NCBI RefSeq assembly: GCF_037042905.1 | Contig: NC_087261.1 | Span: 21,439,617-21,503,616, forward strand | DNA from: Lytechinus pictus | Lineage: Eukaryota; Echinodermata; Echinoidea; Temnopleuroida; Toxopneustidae | Length of the DNA stretch: 64,000 nt | Reading direction: 5' to 3' | Part shown: positions 41,001 through 53,200 of the stretch, piece after piece | Layout of the letters: the number at the start of each line of letters is the position of its first letter | Position numbering within the stretch: position 1 is the stretch's first letter | Notes under the pieces: model-generated | Databases searched by the model: none | What the model was told of the DNA's origin: nothing | Seen by the model: only the letters and a program-made list of their open reading frames with translations | Program-made: the position numbers and the translations under genes

Positions 41001-42995
41001 CACTAAGCGTGCCAAGTAAGATTGTCTTGATCCCCGGGAGAACAAAGTATAATAGTTCATAGTCCTCTAGTGTAAGTACCAGGGGCCGCTTTTTTCCAAA
41101 ACTGTGTACAAAAAACATAGAAATTAGTAGGGACTCAGCCCCCCCCCCCCCCACTCTGAAAACCGCTCCACGGCCCCTGAGTATTTATTGTAGATCCGAT
41201 AACGTCATTATTTTGTCTGATATTTTCGAAACCTTGTTACAAAATGTTATCTCACGTCACAGGAGTTCCATACAATGAACTTTACTCTTCTTCGAAGTTC
41301 GCCGTAGAGGGCTTCTTTGAAGGCTTAGCCGCAGGCTTAAGGGCATTCAATATCCGGTAAGTCGAATTTGACCTCTTATTACACAATTAAGCTTGATAAA
41401 TGCTTTCCCTGTTTTTGTTTGTTTGTTTATTTATGTATTCATTTATTCATTAATTTAATGTTTTTTCTCTATGAATAATAAAACAGGTGTAATTGTTTGA
41501 ATTGGACTACCTCATTATCCGCCTGTGCAAATTTAATTGTCATGGTCAAAACTATGAGCACATTGAAAGTATTTTGTATATACTGTATGAATTGCATGTT
41601 CACATAAGTCTACACTGTAAACTCACATAATTAAAATAACGCTCTACTTGTAAAAGGGTCAAGAATAAAGTAGGCCTACTTGTCAAAAGTACCATTTTGT
41701 TTCTAAAAGAGGATAGGATTTCACACGCCAATATATTTTGTTAAGGGGTGCATTTTCAGAATAGGGAAAATAGGCTACTTGTTTAGGGTGCTTAGGGGAT
41801 CCAGGGGGAGCCGGCCCCGCCCCCCCCCCCCCACCCTTTTGTGGGGGGGGGCAAGAAAGAGTCCTTTTAAACTTGAGAGGAACGCTGTAAAACAGAAAGA
41901 AAAGTAAGAAAGAAGTATTATAACCATGTTTAGTTTACAGCCTTGTAACAGCCGGTCCACGACCCCCATGCATAGGCATATTACTCGCAGTGGCACCACA
42001 GTCTGTTCCCACCGCTACCGCACCTGCATGCGCCCTCAAAGACATTCTCCGGCACGCCATCAACGGCCGAGTAGCTTTGCATAGGAGGATAATAAAAGAC
42101 CAAGACATATATATAGTAGCCAGATTTCGACATGGCGCTAAAGTTCTATGATTATTAATTTTTGAACACGTAAACCTCTTTGTATCAATAGGTAGTTTTC
42201 GCATTTACTATGGGGAAACTCTCTACAATGCATCGATTCCTTTGAAAATGCAATCAAAATCGCGTTGGGGAGCTGAGAGGCTTTTGTAGAAAGTTGTTGG
42301 ACTGGGACGGCAGATCATCCGAAGATTTGCAACGGACGAACAATTGCAGATATGTCGTCCTGAGTCAAGAGATTCCGATGCAGCTGCTCCGGTCGACCAA
42401 CTTTCGACAAAAGCCTCTCAGCTCTCCATTGTGATTCAACTTGCATTTTCGAAGGAATCGGTGCGTTGTAGAGAGTTTCCCCGTAGTAGATGCGAAAAGT
42501 TTGGGATAACGCATTGAGGATTATTTTTACTCAATACAAGCCATGCCAGGAATCGAGCCCCGGATTTCCACGGTGCCGGTGAAGACAGCCGCCTTATTAA
42601 ACCACTTGGCCACGGCACCTCGCCCGATTCCGTATTTTATCGATATCACGTCATGCATTTACAGGGTGTGTCTAATAGAACCACGACAAGTTCAGACCGA
42701 ACTCCTTGATGGGCTAACGGCCGGGCTTAAAGCATCCGCCGAGGACGAGTCCGCCTTCGACATCGATCGCCGGCAGCTTCGAAAGATGCTCGCTCGCATG
42801 GAGGCAGGCGCACCGCCCCTAACTCGAGAGGACATCGTCGACGCAGTGATCACCCGGTGCATAGATGTTGAGAAACCCGTCTTCCGACATTTCCTAGGTG
42901 GGAGGCTGGCTGAGATCTTGCCGAAGACCTTGGGAGACCTGACCGGCGAATCCACCCTTGCCATTTTTGGGTTTGAGGCTGTTAACGCCCCCTGA
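37751..42995 (+). CDS. SDR gene A, RDH8/HSD17B1-like dehydrogenase (4 exons, 289 aa)
   Basis: Joined from 37751-38015, 39326-39505, 41263-41356 and 42665-42995 (870 nt; phases 1,1,2; all GT-AG). The start is the ATG in CAACATGGCGCC, as in genes B and C. This is a classical SDR fold: TGCSTGMG at 9-16 binds the nucleotide, NIAG at 90-93, Asn115, Ser143, Tyr156 and Lys160 complete the catalytic set, and the numbering is nearly that of vertebrate 17beta-HSD1. The family (RDH8, HSD17B1) interconverts retinol/retinal or estrone/estradiol. The substrate here is unknown. The Arg that follows the second strand in vertebrate relatives is Ile, and the PG after EP in strand six is lost (EPRQ). Introns 2 and 3 carry transposons. 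Confidence 0.9.
39326..39505 (+). CDS. SDR A exon 2: NIAG to catalytic Ser
   Basis: Exon of 180 nt between acceptor CTTAAAG and donor GTAAGT, encoding residues 89-148. Contains NIAG, FNVNVIG and TFSSIVG. Not an ATG-started frame on this strand; identified from its paralogues in B and C. Confidence 0.88.
40447..40648. mobile_element. hAT-like MITE in SDR A intron 2 (202 bp)
   Basis: CACTGGCGGATCCAGG at the left and CCTGGATCCACCCCTG at the right, flanked by the exact 8 bp duplication CTGCCAAG (40439-40446, 40649-40656). Same family as 17960-18192. Confidence 0.88.
41080..41179. mobile_element. Small CAGGGGCCG-ended element in SDR A intron 2
   Basis: CAGGGGCCGC at the left and CGGCCCCTG at the right, with a C run inside. 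Left-end-like fragments (CAGGGGCCGCGGAACGG) occur at 38207, 44593 and, diverged, 52613. No clear target duplication. Confidence 0.5.
41263..41356 (+). CDS. SDR A exon 3: catalytic YxxxK
   Basis: Exon of 94 nt between acceptor GTCACAG and donor GTAAGT. Encodes ELYSSSKFAVEGFF with active-site Tyr156 and Lys160. Confidence 0.88.
42193..42497. mobile_element. 305 bp inverted-repeat element in SDR A intron 3
   Basis: GGGGAAACTCTCTACAATGC near 42210 is mirrored by GCGTTGTAGAGAGTTTCCCC near 42463, and AGAGGCTTTTGT...CCAACTTTC pairs bring the arms to about 100 bases each. No coding potential. Confidence 0.75.
42535..42627 (-). repeat. tRNA-derived SINE next to SDR A exon 4
   Basis: On minus, TGGCCAAGTGGTT matches a pol III A box and GGCTCGATTCC a B box about 50 bases later, in the layout of a Leu/Ser-type tRNA. 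The flanks do not pair into a proper acceptor stem, so a SINE head is likelier than a working tRNA. Confidence 0.6.
42665..42995 (+). CDS. SDR A exon 4: C-terminal substrate region
   Basis: Exon of 331 nt after acceptor TTTACAG, encoding residues 181-289 to TGA. The open frame runs back to 42543, but that part is a SINE in the intron and is not coding. Confidence 0.88.
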
Positions 42996-45230
42996 ATAAT
43001 ATCCAGTTTCAGTTTTATTTTCTCATTTCCAAAAGAACAGTATACAAAATCCTTAGACAACAATTATAATGAACAATCGATGGATGATAATACGTTGCAT
43101 TTATATAGCGTTTTAACGAGTGTTTCTAAGTCTTCTTACATAGGAATTAACACAACATCATAATACAAATTACTGAACACGTACATTAATGGTAACAAGA
43201 ATTGAGTCAAGAAACGGTAATAACAGAAATGAAGAATAATTGCAATTATTACTTGATGAATTAGGACAGGAAGAGATGTGTTTTTAGTCAGGAGAGATGT
43301 ACAGTGAAGGAGTCAAGAGAGGTGGACTAGACAGATAATCATATAAGGGAAGATTATTCTAGGAAATGGGATCACTGAAAGCGAAATAAAACACGTTTAC
43401 CATGTTTACCATAGCGAGTAATCAAAAGGAGAAAGGGACAATCATTTTTTTTTTTTTTGGGGGGGGGTCCGAGGTTCAAAATATCGACAAACCCGGAAAA
43501 GAGGGGACCAACTGAGCAGCAATACAAAGATCACAAACTTTGCCAAGTTCAAAGTACATGTAATTAATTTTCAACAATATTTCAATCAAGTCAGGTATGC
43601 TGGTCAGCGAGTTTTGCGCCAACTTAAACATGTTAAAAGGACACGTATATACGGTTTAAGTTTGGTTTGTCTAAAAACAATTGGCTTACTTTTCAGATAG
43701 CACAAACGCAGACCGGGTCCTGTGAACGATTTTTTACAGATGGTGCTGATTTAAATTGCCCCCCCCCCCCCGAGAAAAAAAAATTAAATAAATAAATAAA
43801 TAAAATAAAATAAAAATCGAAAGGAATGAGGTCACTACGAAATAAAGTTAATATTGCTCCCTCTAAAACGAGCAAAAAAAGGGGGTGGGGGTTTAATCTC
43901 TTTCGTTATATTTCTCGACTTTGGTACACCTTACAGAATTCAAGGGGTGCTGCCTGTGGAGAATAACACACGCAGCACCCCCACCCCCCCCCCCCCCCTT
44001 CCCCCTCCCCACGAAAATATTGGGGGTGCTTCAGCAACTCCGCTTCCAAAGGGCCATGGCCCGATGCCACATAGGCTGAACCCATTTAACGCTATCAACG
44101 TTTCTGTGCAGACATTGCCGATGCATGCGCGTAGTTATGTGGATTCCCTGAAATGCCCCTTAAATAATATTGTAATTTCCTATTATATTTGAATATATAT
44201 GAATGAATGAATGAACCGTGTTTAGACGAAGAATCAATAAATAACGATATGATAAAATAATATGCAGTTTTCTCTTTTTCATTTTTTTCACGACGAAGTT
44301 TGGTTATTTGATTTTGCTGAAAGTGCTCTATTATGATTCGTAGATAACTATACGTGACTTCAGATGAAGGCATGAACTACATTTTCTGTTGTTTTCCTAT
44401 TCAGACATTTCCTCATTTTACAAATTTCGCGCGGGTCAATTGCCGCAGTACTACGTTTATTTAGGCATATTCTTTTTTTTATACTTACAATCTCAAAATT
44501 TATACTTTGAAACATATTTTCATATCCTCCATATCTTAATTGTATTAGGGTGTATATACATTCGTAAAATAAATTAATGAATGAGACTACTGCAGGGGCC
44601 GCGGAACGGTATTCAAAGTGGGGGGGCTGACCATGCAAAAAATCGCAATCATATGGTCATGTTTACGTTTTTGTACACCAATTTAGCAATATAATGTCAT
44701 GCTTTAAAAATTATTTTCATTTTAGATCCTCCACAACATGATATGTTATATTGTAAACATATTTATAACATCTAGTGAATGGGAATAGAGATATTCGCTT
44801 AATAATCATGATATTGTCATAATGGGGAGATTAGCCAAAGCCGCAGGCTATGACGATAAAACGTACAGTAAATAATTCATATTGTAAGATTTATCGGACA
44901 TTTATATGCAATGCAAATTAATCATAATATAAACTAGGCTTTCGATCGATCGCTATGTATTGTGTTACGGGATCCTGCATCGGCCGGACACTCCAGAGAT
45001 CAATGGCGCAGGTCCAAAGGTCATTATGATATACCAGTACCACTCAACCCAAAACCATGATACTTCATCATAAATAAAGTAATATCTTTGATCGGCCCAT
45101 AGTCTGTTTCCGTTGGTGTGACTATTGTTGTAAGTGATTATACACATGCACTGAAATTGTCTGAGTAGAGATGACAAAGAAAATCATAGTCTAGTTCAAT
45201 GAGTGCCCAGATATAGCTCTTAAAATCAAC
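42996..45230. other. Spacer between SDR A and SDR B
   Basis: 3' UTR side of gene A (AATAAA near 43384), a TTATATAGCG-type SINE-like segment near 43095, G/C runs at 43458, 43760 and 43980, copy 2 of the GGGTGCT repeat (43938-44055) and a CAGGGGCCGCGGAACGG fragment at 44593. No exon seen. Confidence 0.45.
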
Positions 45231-45495
45231 ATGGCGCCTCAAATCGTGCTCGTAACTGGTTGTTCATCTGGAATTGGGCTCGCGATGGTTCAACGTCTCG
45301 CCCGAGATCCCGACCACCGTTTCATCATCATCGCTACCGTGATCGCGATGTCGGAGAAGAACGATCTCGAGGCTGCTGTCAAGGATTACATCGACAAGGC
45401 AGTTTTCATCAAGGAGATGGACATCACGAAAGACGGAGATATTACTATTGTAGTGGAGAGCGTCATCAACGATCACGGTCGAATCGATATTTTGC
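45231..45495 (+). CDS. SDR B exon 1
   Basis: Exon of 265 nt encoding residues 1-88. TGCSSGIG nucleotide loop; donor GTAAGA, phase 1. Confidence 0.92.
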
Positions 45496-48400
45496 GTAAG
45501 AAACTCTAAACACTATATCTTAATATTTGTTCAGGCCTTATCATGGCAGCTAGTACGCAGAATCGAGGGGGGGGGGTTCGGGCGGGACGCGTAAAATATC
45601 TTCAAAGAAACTCGAAAGCGAGGTAGAAGACCGCCTGATGGGGCAATTTTTCAGGCACATATTGAAATTTTTTTAAAGTATAAAATGTATTGAAATTTCT
45701 GGGGAAATATTAAGGGGCACCTCTTCTCCCTTTTTGCTAATAGCGGTGTTATGGCAGAAATATATTTAGGCCTACAATCTCATATTTCTTCCTTCTTCTA
45801 TACACCCTCGCCCCCCTCCCATTTTCCGTCTGCTTTGTTTTTGTTTTAACCTGTCTGTTTTATCTGTAGGAGATTATGATCATTGCTCACCATCAAATTG
45901 CTTTCTTGATAGTGTTTACTCTTGCAGATTTGCCTGAGCCATCAGCTGCAGGTTTTCAACCAAGCCTCACATAAAATATTATCACACATAATTGTTAATA
46001 TTAGGTGTAAAGTATAATAAATGTTATCGAAAATCCGAGGGGAAACGAAGGGGGATGGGTTATTCAAAAAGGGTATATCGAAGTCATGGAAGTAGAAAGG
46101 TATGGGGCATGTTGGGGGTGTGCCAAAATTCAGTGTAAAATAAAGAAACTCCTTCAAATTAATAATGAAAACAAAAAAAACACTTTCCCATCAAAAATAA
46201 AAGATCAATTACAAATGTAAAAATGTAAGCCTGTACGTTAATCATCATCATTTTTCTTTGATATTGACCATTTTTGAAAAAAATAAGCCTGATTATTTTC
46301 GTTATCACTTTTTTTAATCGCAGTTAACATAGCTGGACTTTCTCTCATCGGGATTCCCGAAAACATCTCTCGGGAGCAGGTTGATAAGATCTTCAGTGTG
46401 AACGTTATCGGGACTATACGACTAACACAGGCCGTCCTGCCTCACATGAAGGAGAAGCAATCAGGAAAGATCATCACATTCTCCAGTGTAGCAGGAAGGA
46501 TCGGTAGAACTTTCATAATTCTTTGATGTTAGGGTTCACTTTTATACATTCAATTTTTCATTTTTTATTGCGCTTGACATATTCTGTCTTCCATTTTTTT
46601 TAAAGCTTTGATTTTTTATCCTGTTGTCGAGGTCCTAGCGAGTGGTTGCTCTTTGTTGGTTGATTATTTATGATTCCAGGTGAAGCGAAGGTATACCTGG
46701 GTAAATGAATGTGTCCAACCAAGGAGAGTGATATATCCTTGGTCCAACAGTTAGTGCCTCGACAAGAGGCTATATAAATTCGTATTCTGTGTGTACGGAC
46801 GTGTGTGCGAGGGTGTAGGTGCATGTGTGTGCGTGCATGTGTGGAGAGGGTGTTGTCTATACGAACACATAAACCAGCTGTAGGGCCTATAATCGCCAAG
46901 GATAATGCAAGCTTTTAGGGCCCCAGGAACTAGACCAGCAAAAATGAAATAAAATAAAAAGGGTTTCCTTACAAAATGTACGTCATTTTGCTTACATTTC
47001 TCCAAGGGGTGCTGCCTATGGATAATAACACACCAAGGAAAATCTCGGGGATGGTTCAGCACCCCTGCTTTCCAGGACCATGCAAGATTTTATTTTGAAA
47101 TGGCATTCGAATAAATCGATCGATTTATAGCTATACTAGTATTTTTTCTTGTTTTAGTTTTGTTCTGTTTAATATACAGTATTGTTAAATCTGCTTCTTA
47201 CTCTCAAAAGTCTGATTGCACAAAATACTTTGATTTAAAAATCACTAAAACAAATTAGAACTTAGGTGTTGATGTGTTGAAACTTCGGTGTTAAATTGAT
47301 GGTGTTAGTTCAAGACACAACAACACCTTTGTCGTTGCTTTAGCACCCTTTGGTCGGTGCTATATCAACTCTAGAGTGTATAGTTTAAAACCTCAGGATG
47401 TGGTCTTCTCTAGGTTTTAACACCCTAGATGTTACAGTGAAGGGAAAGTGTATATAATTCCATCGGGAATCATGCTATTTTATTTATCGTTTATGTATTT
47501 TTATTCATTTTATCTCTAGGCTTTGCATATATTGAACTGTACTGCGCATCAAAGTTTGCTGTGGAAGGTTTCTTCGAGTCTCTGGCAGCTGGTGTCCGTG
47601 CCTTTAACATCAGGTCAGTACTGCCCTTAACATCAGATGCACTGCAAAAATGTCAATGTTAGCTTAACATCAGCCTAAATATTATAGTACCTATGCGGAA
47701 AACAGCTGAAATTTTGAAACAGCACCAGTATTTTGTGCTAACACCAGATAGGCATTTAAACAACAGCATAAAGTGCCTACAAAAGCAAAATCGGTTTGCA
47801 CTTGTCTGGTGGTTTCTTATATCCATGGTATGTATTGAATTGAGTAATAATGAAAAAATACATTGTGCCCCACAGTGTGAACGCACTGTGTTCACAGTTT
47901 TTTGTCAGATACAGCATGAAGATCTAAGTAATATACATATTTTCCGGTTTTTGTTACCATGAGAACGCGTCAACACAATATATTATGGTTTTTGTTATGT
48001 GGTGAACACATCAAGTAAAGAAACAGCAACTATTAATTTTAAAATTTTACTGAACCCCCGCATTTCCATTATTATGCTTTATTTTATAGGATCTTATTTT
48101 CCTTGGTCTAAATTACTGCAACATAATATTATGTACAATATTTCTTTCATTTCATCTTTTTTAATGGAAATTGAACACAAGTATTGAATCAAGAATATTA
48201 AATCTTAGTGAAATGATGATGCGTCAAAACTGTATCCTTTAGCAGTAATGCACTTTTCTCACTGGTCTACGATCATTGGAGGGTTACCGTAGGGTGATCA
48301 TAGACTGCTAATTGTGCAATAGCAACAAGTAGGGTGGAGAACGGTGATCGTGCGATGTTCGTACGGATTTACGATCATTATGCCCTGTGATTATGTTTAG

Positions 48401-49132
48401 CGCGAACTTCCGCGAAGTTATTAAAAATATTTCAAAATCGTAGGATCGTAGCTCTTAATTACATAGTCGGGGCATCGTATAGTGCAGGGCTATCGTATGA
48501 TTTGAGCATCGTACAATCAGCGCAAAGACATTTGTACCGGCATCGTACAATCAGCGCAGGGACATCGGACGATCTCCGTTCGTCCTCTGTATGGCTTTTT
48601 CTTTGGTCCTCTACGATGCCAAACACAGAAAATCGTACGATTACCCTTAAAACAAAAGCTTAAACACAAAATCGTAGCCCATAGCTAACGACGATGCCAC
48701 CAAAACATCGTAAACAATTCCATCGTACGATGGTCGTAACAGATGCAGACGATTAAACAAAAAACAACATCCCAACTTAATCCGTTTATCATGTAATTCT
48801 TTATAAACAGAGTTTGTCTGGTGGAACCTGGGCCGGTGAAGACAGGTCTCTGGGATTTCACGGTTAAACAATACACGTCACACTCCAACGACGATACGAT
48901 CCACGCAATCGATAGACGCCAGCTCCAGAACAAAGTTCCACGAGTACGTGTGGAACCGGTCTTTGAAGTTGACGACGTTGTCGACAGGGTAATGTTGAAC
49001 TGTATCAACGCTGACGAACCGGCTCTTCGGCTCCTGATTGCAGACACCAACTTGGCCCAAGCCGCTTCGGATTTAACAGGAGAAGATGGACTTCAAAAAC
49101 TTGGTCTTAAAGAACTCTCAGAAATTGAATGA
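45231..49132 (+). CDS. SDR gene B, RDH8/HSD17B1-like dehydrogenase (4 exons, 286 aa)
   Basis: Joined from 45231-45495, 46324-46503, 47520-47613 and 48811-49132 (861 nt). Phases equal those of gene A. Motifs: TGCSSGIG at 9-16, NIAG at 90-93, Asn115, Ser143, Tyr156 and Lys160 (YCASK), so the enzyme should be active. It alone keeps EPGPV at 185-189, the normal SDR PG motif, and may be closest to the ancestral form. The residue after the second strand is Ile where vertebrate relatives have Arg. Exons 1-3 are very like A and C; exon 4 (residues 181-286) has diverged most, pointing to different substrates. AATAAA overlaps the stop codon (49132-49137). It is tail to tail with gene C, 797 bases apart. 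Confidence 0.92.
46324..46503 (+). CDS. SDR B exon 2
   Basis: Exon of 180 nt after acceptor AATCGCAG, before donor GTAGAA. NIAGLSLIG, FSVNVIG and TFSSVAG identify it. Confidence 0.9.
46997..47085. repeat. GGGTGCT repeat, copy 3, in SDR B intron 2
   Basis: AAGGGGTGCTGCCTATGGAT, AATAACACACC, then GGTTCAGCACCCCTGCTTTC. Same word order as 22236-22345 and 43938-44055. Confidence 0.55.
47225..47450. repeat. GGTGTT-rich repeat in SDR B intron 2
   Basis: Scattered words GTGTTGA, GGTGTTA, AACACC and CTAGAGTG resemble those at 32716-32945, where CACCTC, GTGTTA and AACACC alternate the same way. Probably an old inverted-repeat family. Confidence 0.45.
47520..47613 (+). CDS. SDR B exon 3
   Basis: Exon of 94 nt after acceptor TCTCTAG, before donor GTCAGT. 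Encodes ELYCASKFAVEGFF with the catalytic Tyr and Lys. Confidence 0.9.
48250..48790. repeat. ATCGTA/TACGAT-rich segment in SDR B intron 3
   Basis: ATCGTA, TACGAT, TCGTACGA and GATCGT words occur more than a dozen times on both strands in about 540 bases. CpG is otherwise rare in these introns. No coding frame. Confidence 0.65.
48811..49132 (+). CDS. SDR B exon 4
   Basis: Exon of 322 nt after acceptor ATAAACAG; residues 181-286, starting VCLVEPGPVKTG and ending LSEIE. The frame shown from 48821 starts inside this exon. Confidence 0.9.
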
Positions 49133-49929
49133 ATAAAATGGAAGTCCTTAGTGGCGCTTAATTAGTTTTTTTTTATATTATTAATATTCAACAAACATCC
49201 TACCAAACATACTTAAAATGCAATATAACCAAGCAACATATTTCTTTAATGACTTCTTCTTGACACATAAGCAAGAGTTATTTACGTCTTTACTATCAAA
49301 TCATTAACAACTCGCTTCTTGATTTCGAACTACAGGGTGGTCCAAGCTAGAGATGCTCTGGAAAAGTGAAGAGGGATATGTCGGCCTTTATTTCAAGTCG
49401 ATAACCTTTCATTCTCCATTGTCGACCTTATTGGAAAAAAAAACTCAAATCAAAAGTTACGGCCTACACTAATAGGCACATCATTACATACACTTGTTAT
49501 TCGTAAATTTATAGCTGGTAATTTTACCAACAGATTTTTTCGAACAGCCCAAGTCCTTAATGCGCAGTTAAATATTCATCAAACGTCTTACCAAAACAGA
49601 CGTAACATGTAACACAACCCAGCAAAAATGTACGATTTCTTATCGTCAAATAGGCCTATATATACATTGAAAGTAGAACATTATCAGTGGCAACGATAGT
49701 CGATAAACTCTTAGCAAGAACTGATGCTGTATCAGCATCTATATTTTAAACTAGCATGGTACAAACTAGAGATCCGCTGGAGAAGTGAAGAGGGAAATTG
49801 CTGCATTTTTTGTCGATATTCCTTCTTTCTTCGAACTTTTTGGACAAAGATAACCTATTAACAACCCCGCCCCCCCCCCCCCAAAAAAAAATGTAAGGGC
49901 TTAAAATCATCTAAATTCCAAGTTTAATT

Positions 49930-50242
49930 TCAGAATCCGAAAGCAGAAATCCCCGCTTCACCCGTCAAGTCTGCCAATGTTTTCTGAAGGACGTCGCAGG
50001 TTTCCCCCGGCGCCAGTAGATGACGCAGAACAGGTTCGTCGACGTCTAAACAACGCGTTATCACCGCTCCAACGACGTCGTCAGCAGGCATGCGAGTTCC
50101 TTCTTTGGAGCGAGCATGCGTGATGCGATTTTGTCGGCGATCGATTTCCGAAAGTGTTTGGTCGTTGGCTAAAGACTCCATCTGATGCAGTATCCAATCC
50201 CAGAGGGCGCTCTCCACCTGGGTAGGCTCGATCAAACATACT
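49930..50242 (-). CDS. SDR C exon 4
   Basis: Exon of 313 nt after acceptor TAAACAG; residues 181-283, starting VCLIEPTQVE and ending ISAFGF. Confidence 0.9.
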
Positions 50243-53200
50243 CTGTTTAAAAAAATATTTTGATAATTACAGTTATAATTAATTCATATTAGTATAATAG
50301 TGTTAATGAAACACCAGCCCGGTACCTGTACATGTTTATACCAGAGAAGTAACACCACAGTATATATTTTATTCAGTTTTAGAACAGACCCTTTGGCCCG
50401 TATTCTGAAGTCAGGTTTAACTTAGACCATGGTCTAACTCTGTGCTAAAATTATGGGAGCCAAAAATTCAAAAATTATGTTTGTATTGTATATTTTTTAT
50501 GTTTACTATTTTGTTTCCTTTTGCTTTTATAATGAAGAATAATACTTCAGTTATCATTCCCAGACAATTATGAACAATTTGGGTGTCATAATGAGTTAAT
50601 ACATTGAATGTGTACTGTTAGGGATTTGTGCTAAAATTGGCTCTCCATAGTTAAACCACAAATTTAAACCAGGGTCTAATGATTAATTTAAACCAGAGTT
50701 CAGAATACGGGCCATCGCGTCTATAAATTCCTTAAGGTAAACACGTTTGATTTTACTGCTCCTAATATTTTGTATAGACTCCCAAGCAATATCCATTCAT
50801 ATCATTAGGTAAAATTAATATAAAAAAAACAAGCTTAATAAAAAAATGATTTTTTTTCTTTATAACATCCACTGTATATACAGTGTAAACACCTGCAAAA
50901 TAGAACTTTTCATTGATACTTTATCTAAAGTGCTGAGCATGCTCGGATCGAAAAGCAAAAGTGTAGGCCTATGTTTCTTGTTTTTTTTTATATCTATCTA
51001 TTCATTTATTTATTTAAATTATTTTTTTGGGGGGTATAATTATTATTAGCAGACTTGCCCCAAACATTACCAGAAATCGAATGTACCTGATTTTGAATGC
51101 CCTCAAACCTCCTGCCAGTGATTCGAAGAACCCTTCTAGAGCAAACTTGGATGCACAGTAAAATTCAGAGTACGGAAAACCTGACAATAAAAGCGTACAC
51201 ATTAGTCTTGTATGCAATTGCGAATCTACATGTATCAATTACATTACGAAAAATAGTTACAAGAATTATGACCCGTGATCCTGAAAATAACCCCCCCCCC
51301 CTCCGAAACACACACACACAAAATAACTAAAAATGTATCAGAAAAAAAAAGATGTGCACAGATGGGTTTAGTGACGCGGTTTAGTTAATACGTTCTTAAC
51401 CTTATTCAGAGGGCGATGAGTCAGAACAGAGTTCAACGAAATTTAACCGAAGATATTACATAGTGCATCAAATTTCACACAGCATATAGTCGACACAGTT
51501 GCGTACCGTGGGTCACGGCATGGGGGGGGGGCACAAGCAAAATTTTTGTTGCTAAGACTACTGACCTTATAGAGACATCTAAAAGACACTGTCATTAAAC
51601 GGATATGGATGTCACTGATCAAATAATGCGAGCGCGAAGCGCGAGCTGAAAATTTTTGATATTCAGACCTAAAAAGGGACATTATAAGCAAATTTTTGTA
51701 ATCATGATACGTTACTGTCTCGCTAAACAAACAATGCGAGCTCAAATTTGTGTATATATTAACCCGAAAGAGGGACATTTTAAGTACTTTATTTTATGAA
51801 TCTGTTAAGAGCATACATATCTCACCAAGGTCCTCTAAAGCGAGTACCAAGCGCTTGCTGATTTTGTTAGAATTACATCTAAACACATGAAGTACTTGTA
51901 GTAATTGTAATCATGATTAACATACGCACCTCACAAATCAATTATTGCGAGTGCAAAGCACGAGCTGAAAATTTAGGAATTTCAGACTTGAAGAGGTGCA
52001 TTATAAGGCATGTTTGTAGGAATTCACTAAGACCATATGAAAATTTTTGATATTCAGATTAGAAAAAGGAACATTTTAAGGACAGATTTTAGGAATTCAT
52101 CAAGAACAGACGTATATCACCAATCCAGTAATGCGAACGTAAACACGGACAGGAAATGTTTTATATTAAGACCTTAAAATAGGGCAATCAATTCAACTAG
52201 TCATGAAAAAGACGCATATTATGTCACTACATAAAACAATAATAACTCGAAGTGCGAGGAAATATATTTGGTGTATATTGACTTGAAAACCGGATGTGTT
52301 AGTACAACAGGATTATGTATCTCGTTAAACAGACAATGCTAGCACCAGGAACAATGAAGGCAAAGGCCCTGAGCAAATTATGTTTCATAAAGTTATGAAA
52401 AAAAAACGTTTCTTATGTAATATAACATAACATAATTATAATTATAACTTTTCTTTTCTCCCTCTTTTTCTCCTTTTCCCCCTTTTTTTTTTGGGGGGGG
52501 GGGGCCAGCCGATTGGAGGGGCACGTGCCCCCCATGCCCCCCGTAGTTACGCCACTGAGTCGACACGTTAGAATACATAACCTGGATTTATCGACCGGCC
52601 GGGCCTTTTGCAGGGGCCGAGAGGAATGTATTGACAGTGTATGGGGGGGGGTGACGCTGGCCATGCGCCAAAACACCATCATAAATTATGGTATATTTAC
52701 GTTTTTGTACACGTATATTGAAAAAAAAATCAGCCCCCTGCCTCCAATGATTCATCGGCACCTTATACTTACTTTGGATTTCATTAAAACAGACCCGATT
52801 GCCGCCGTGGAGAAAATACGATTTATAAAATGTAAAACTATAATGTAGGCCGGTCGGACAGACAGAGTTCGGAATATAAGTATCTTGATATGTTAATAAA
52901 TTATGAGCTCCACTCCCCCCCCCAAAAAAAAAAAAAAAACATATAAATAAATGAATAGATCAATAGATAAATGAATAAATAAATAAAAATTGAAAGGTAG
53001 ATAAATAAATAGATGAATAATAAATAATGATGAAAAAAAATAATAATAATTTCAACAATAATTAATTTTTAATTAATCAATTAATTGATTAGCATGAAAT
53101 AATATATTTCTAATCCATTCATATTCAAGAAGAATGGCATACCTATTTTACCAGTGATACTAGAGAATGTGATGATCTTTCCAGATTGCTGCTCTTTCAT

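Noticed and set aside
42543-42664. ATG-started N-terminal extension of SDR A exon 4
   Set aside because: It lies in a tRNA-derived SINE and an intron acceptor; paralogues B and C show the exon begins at the VCLIEP segment.
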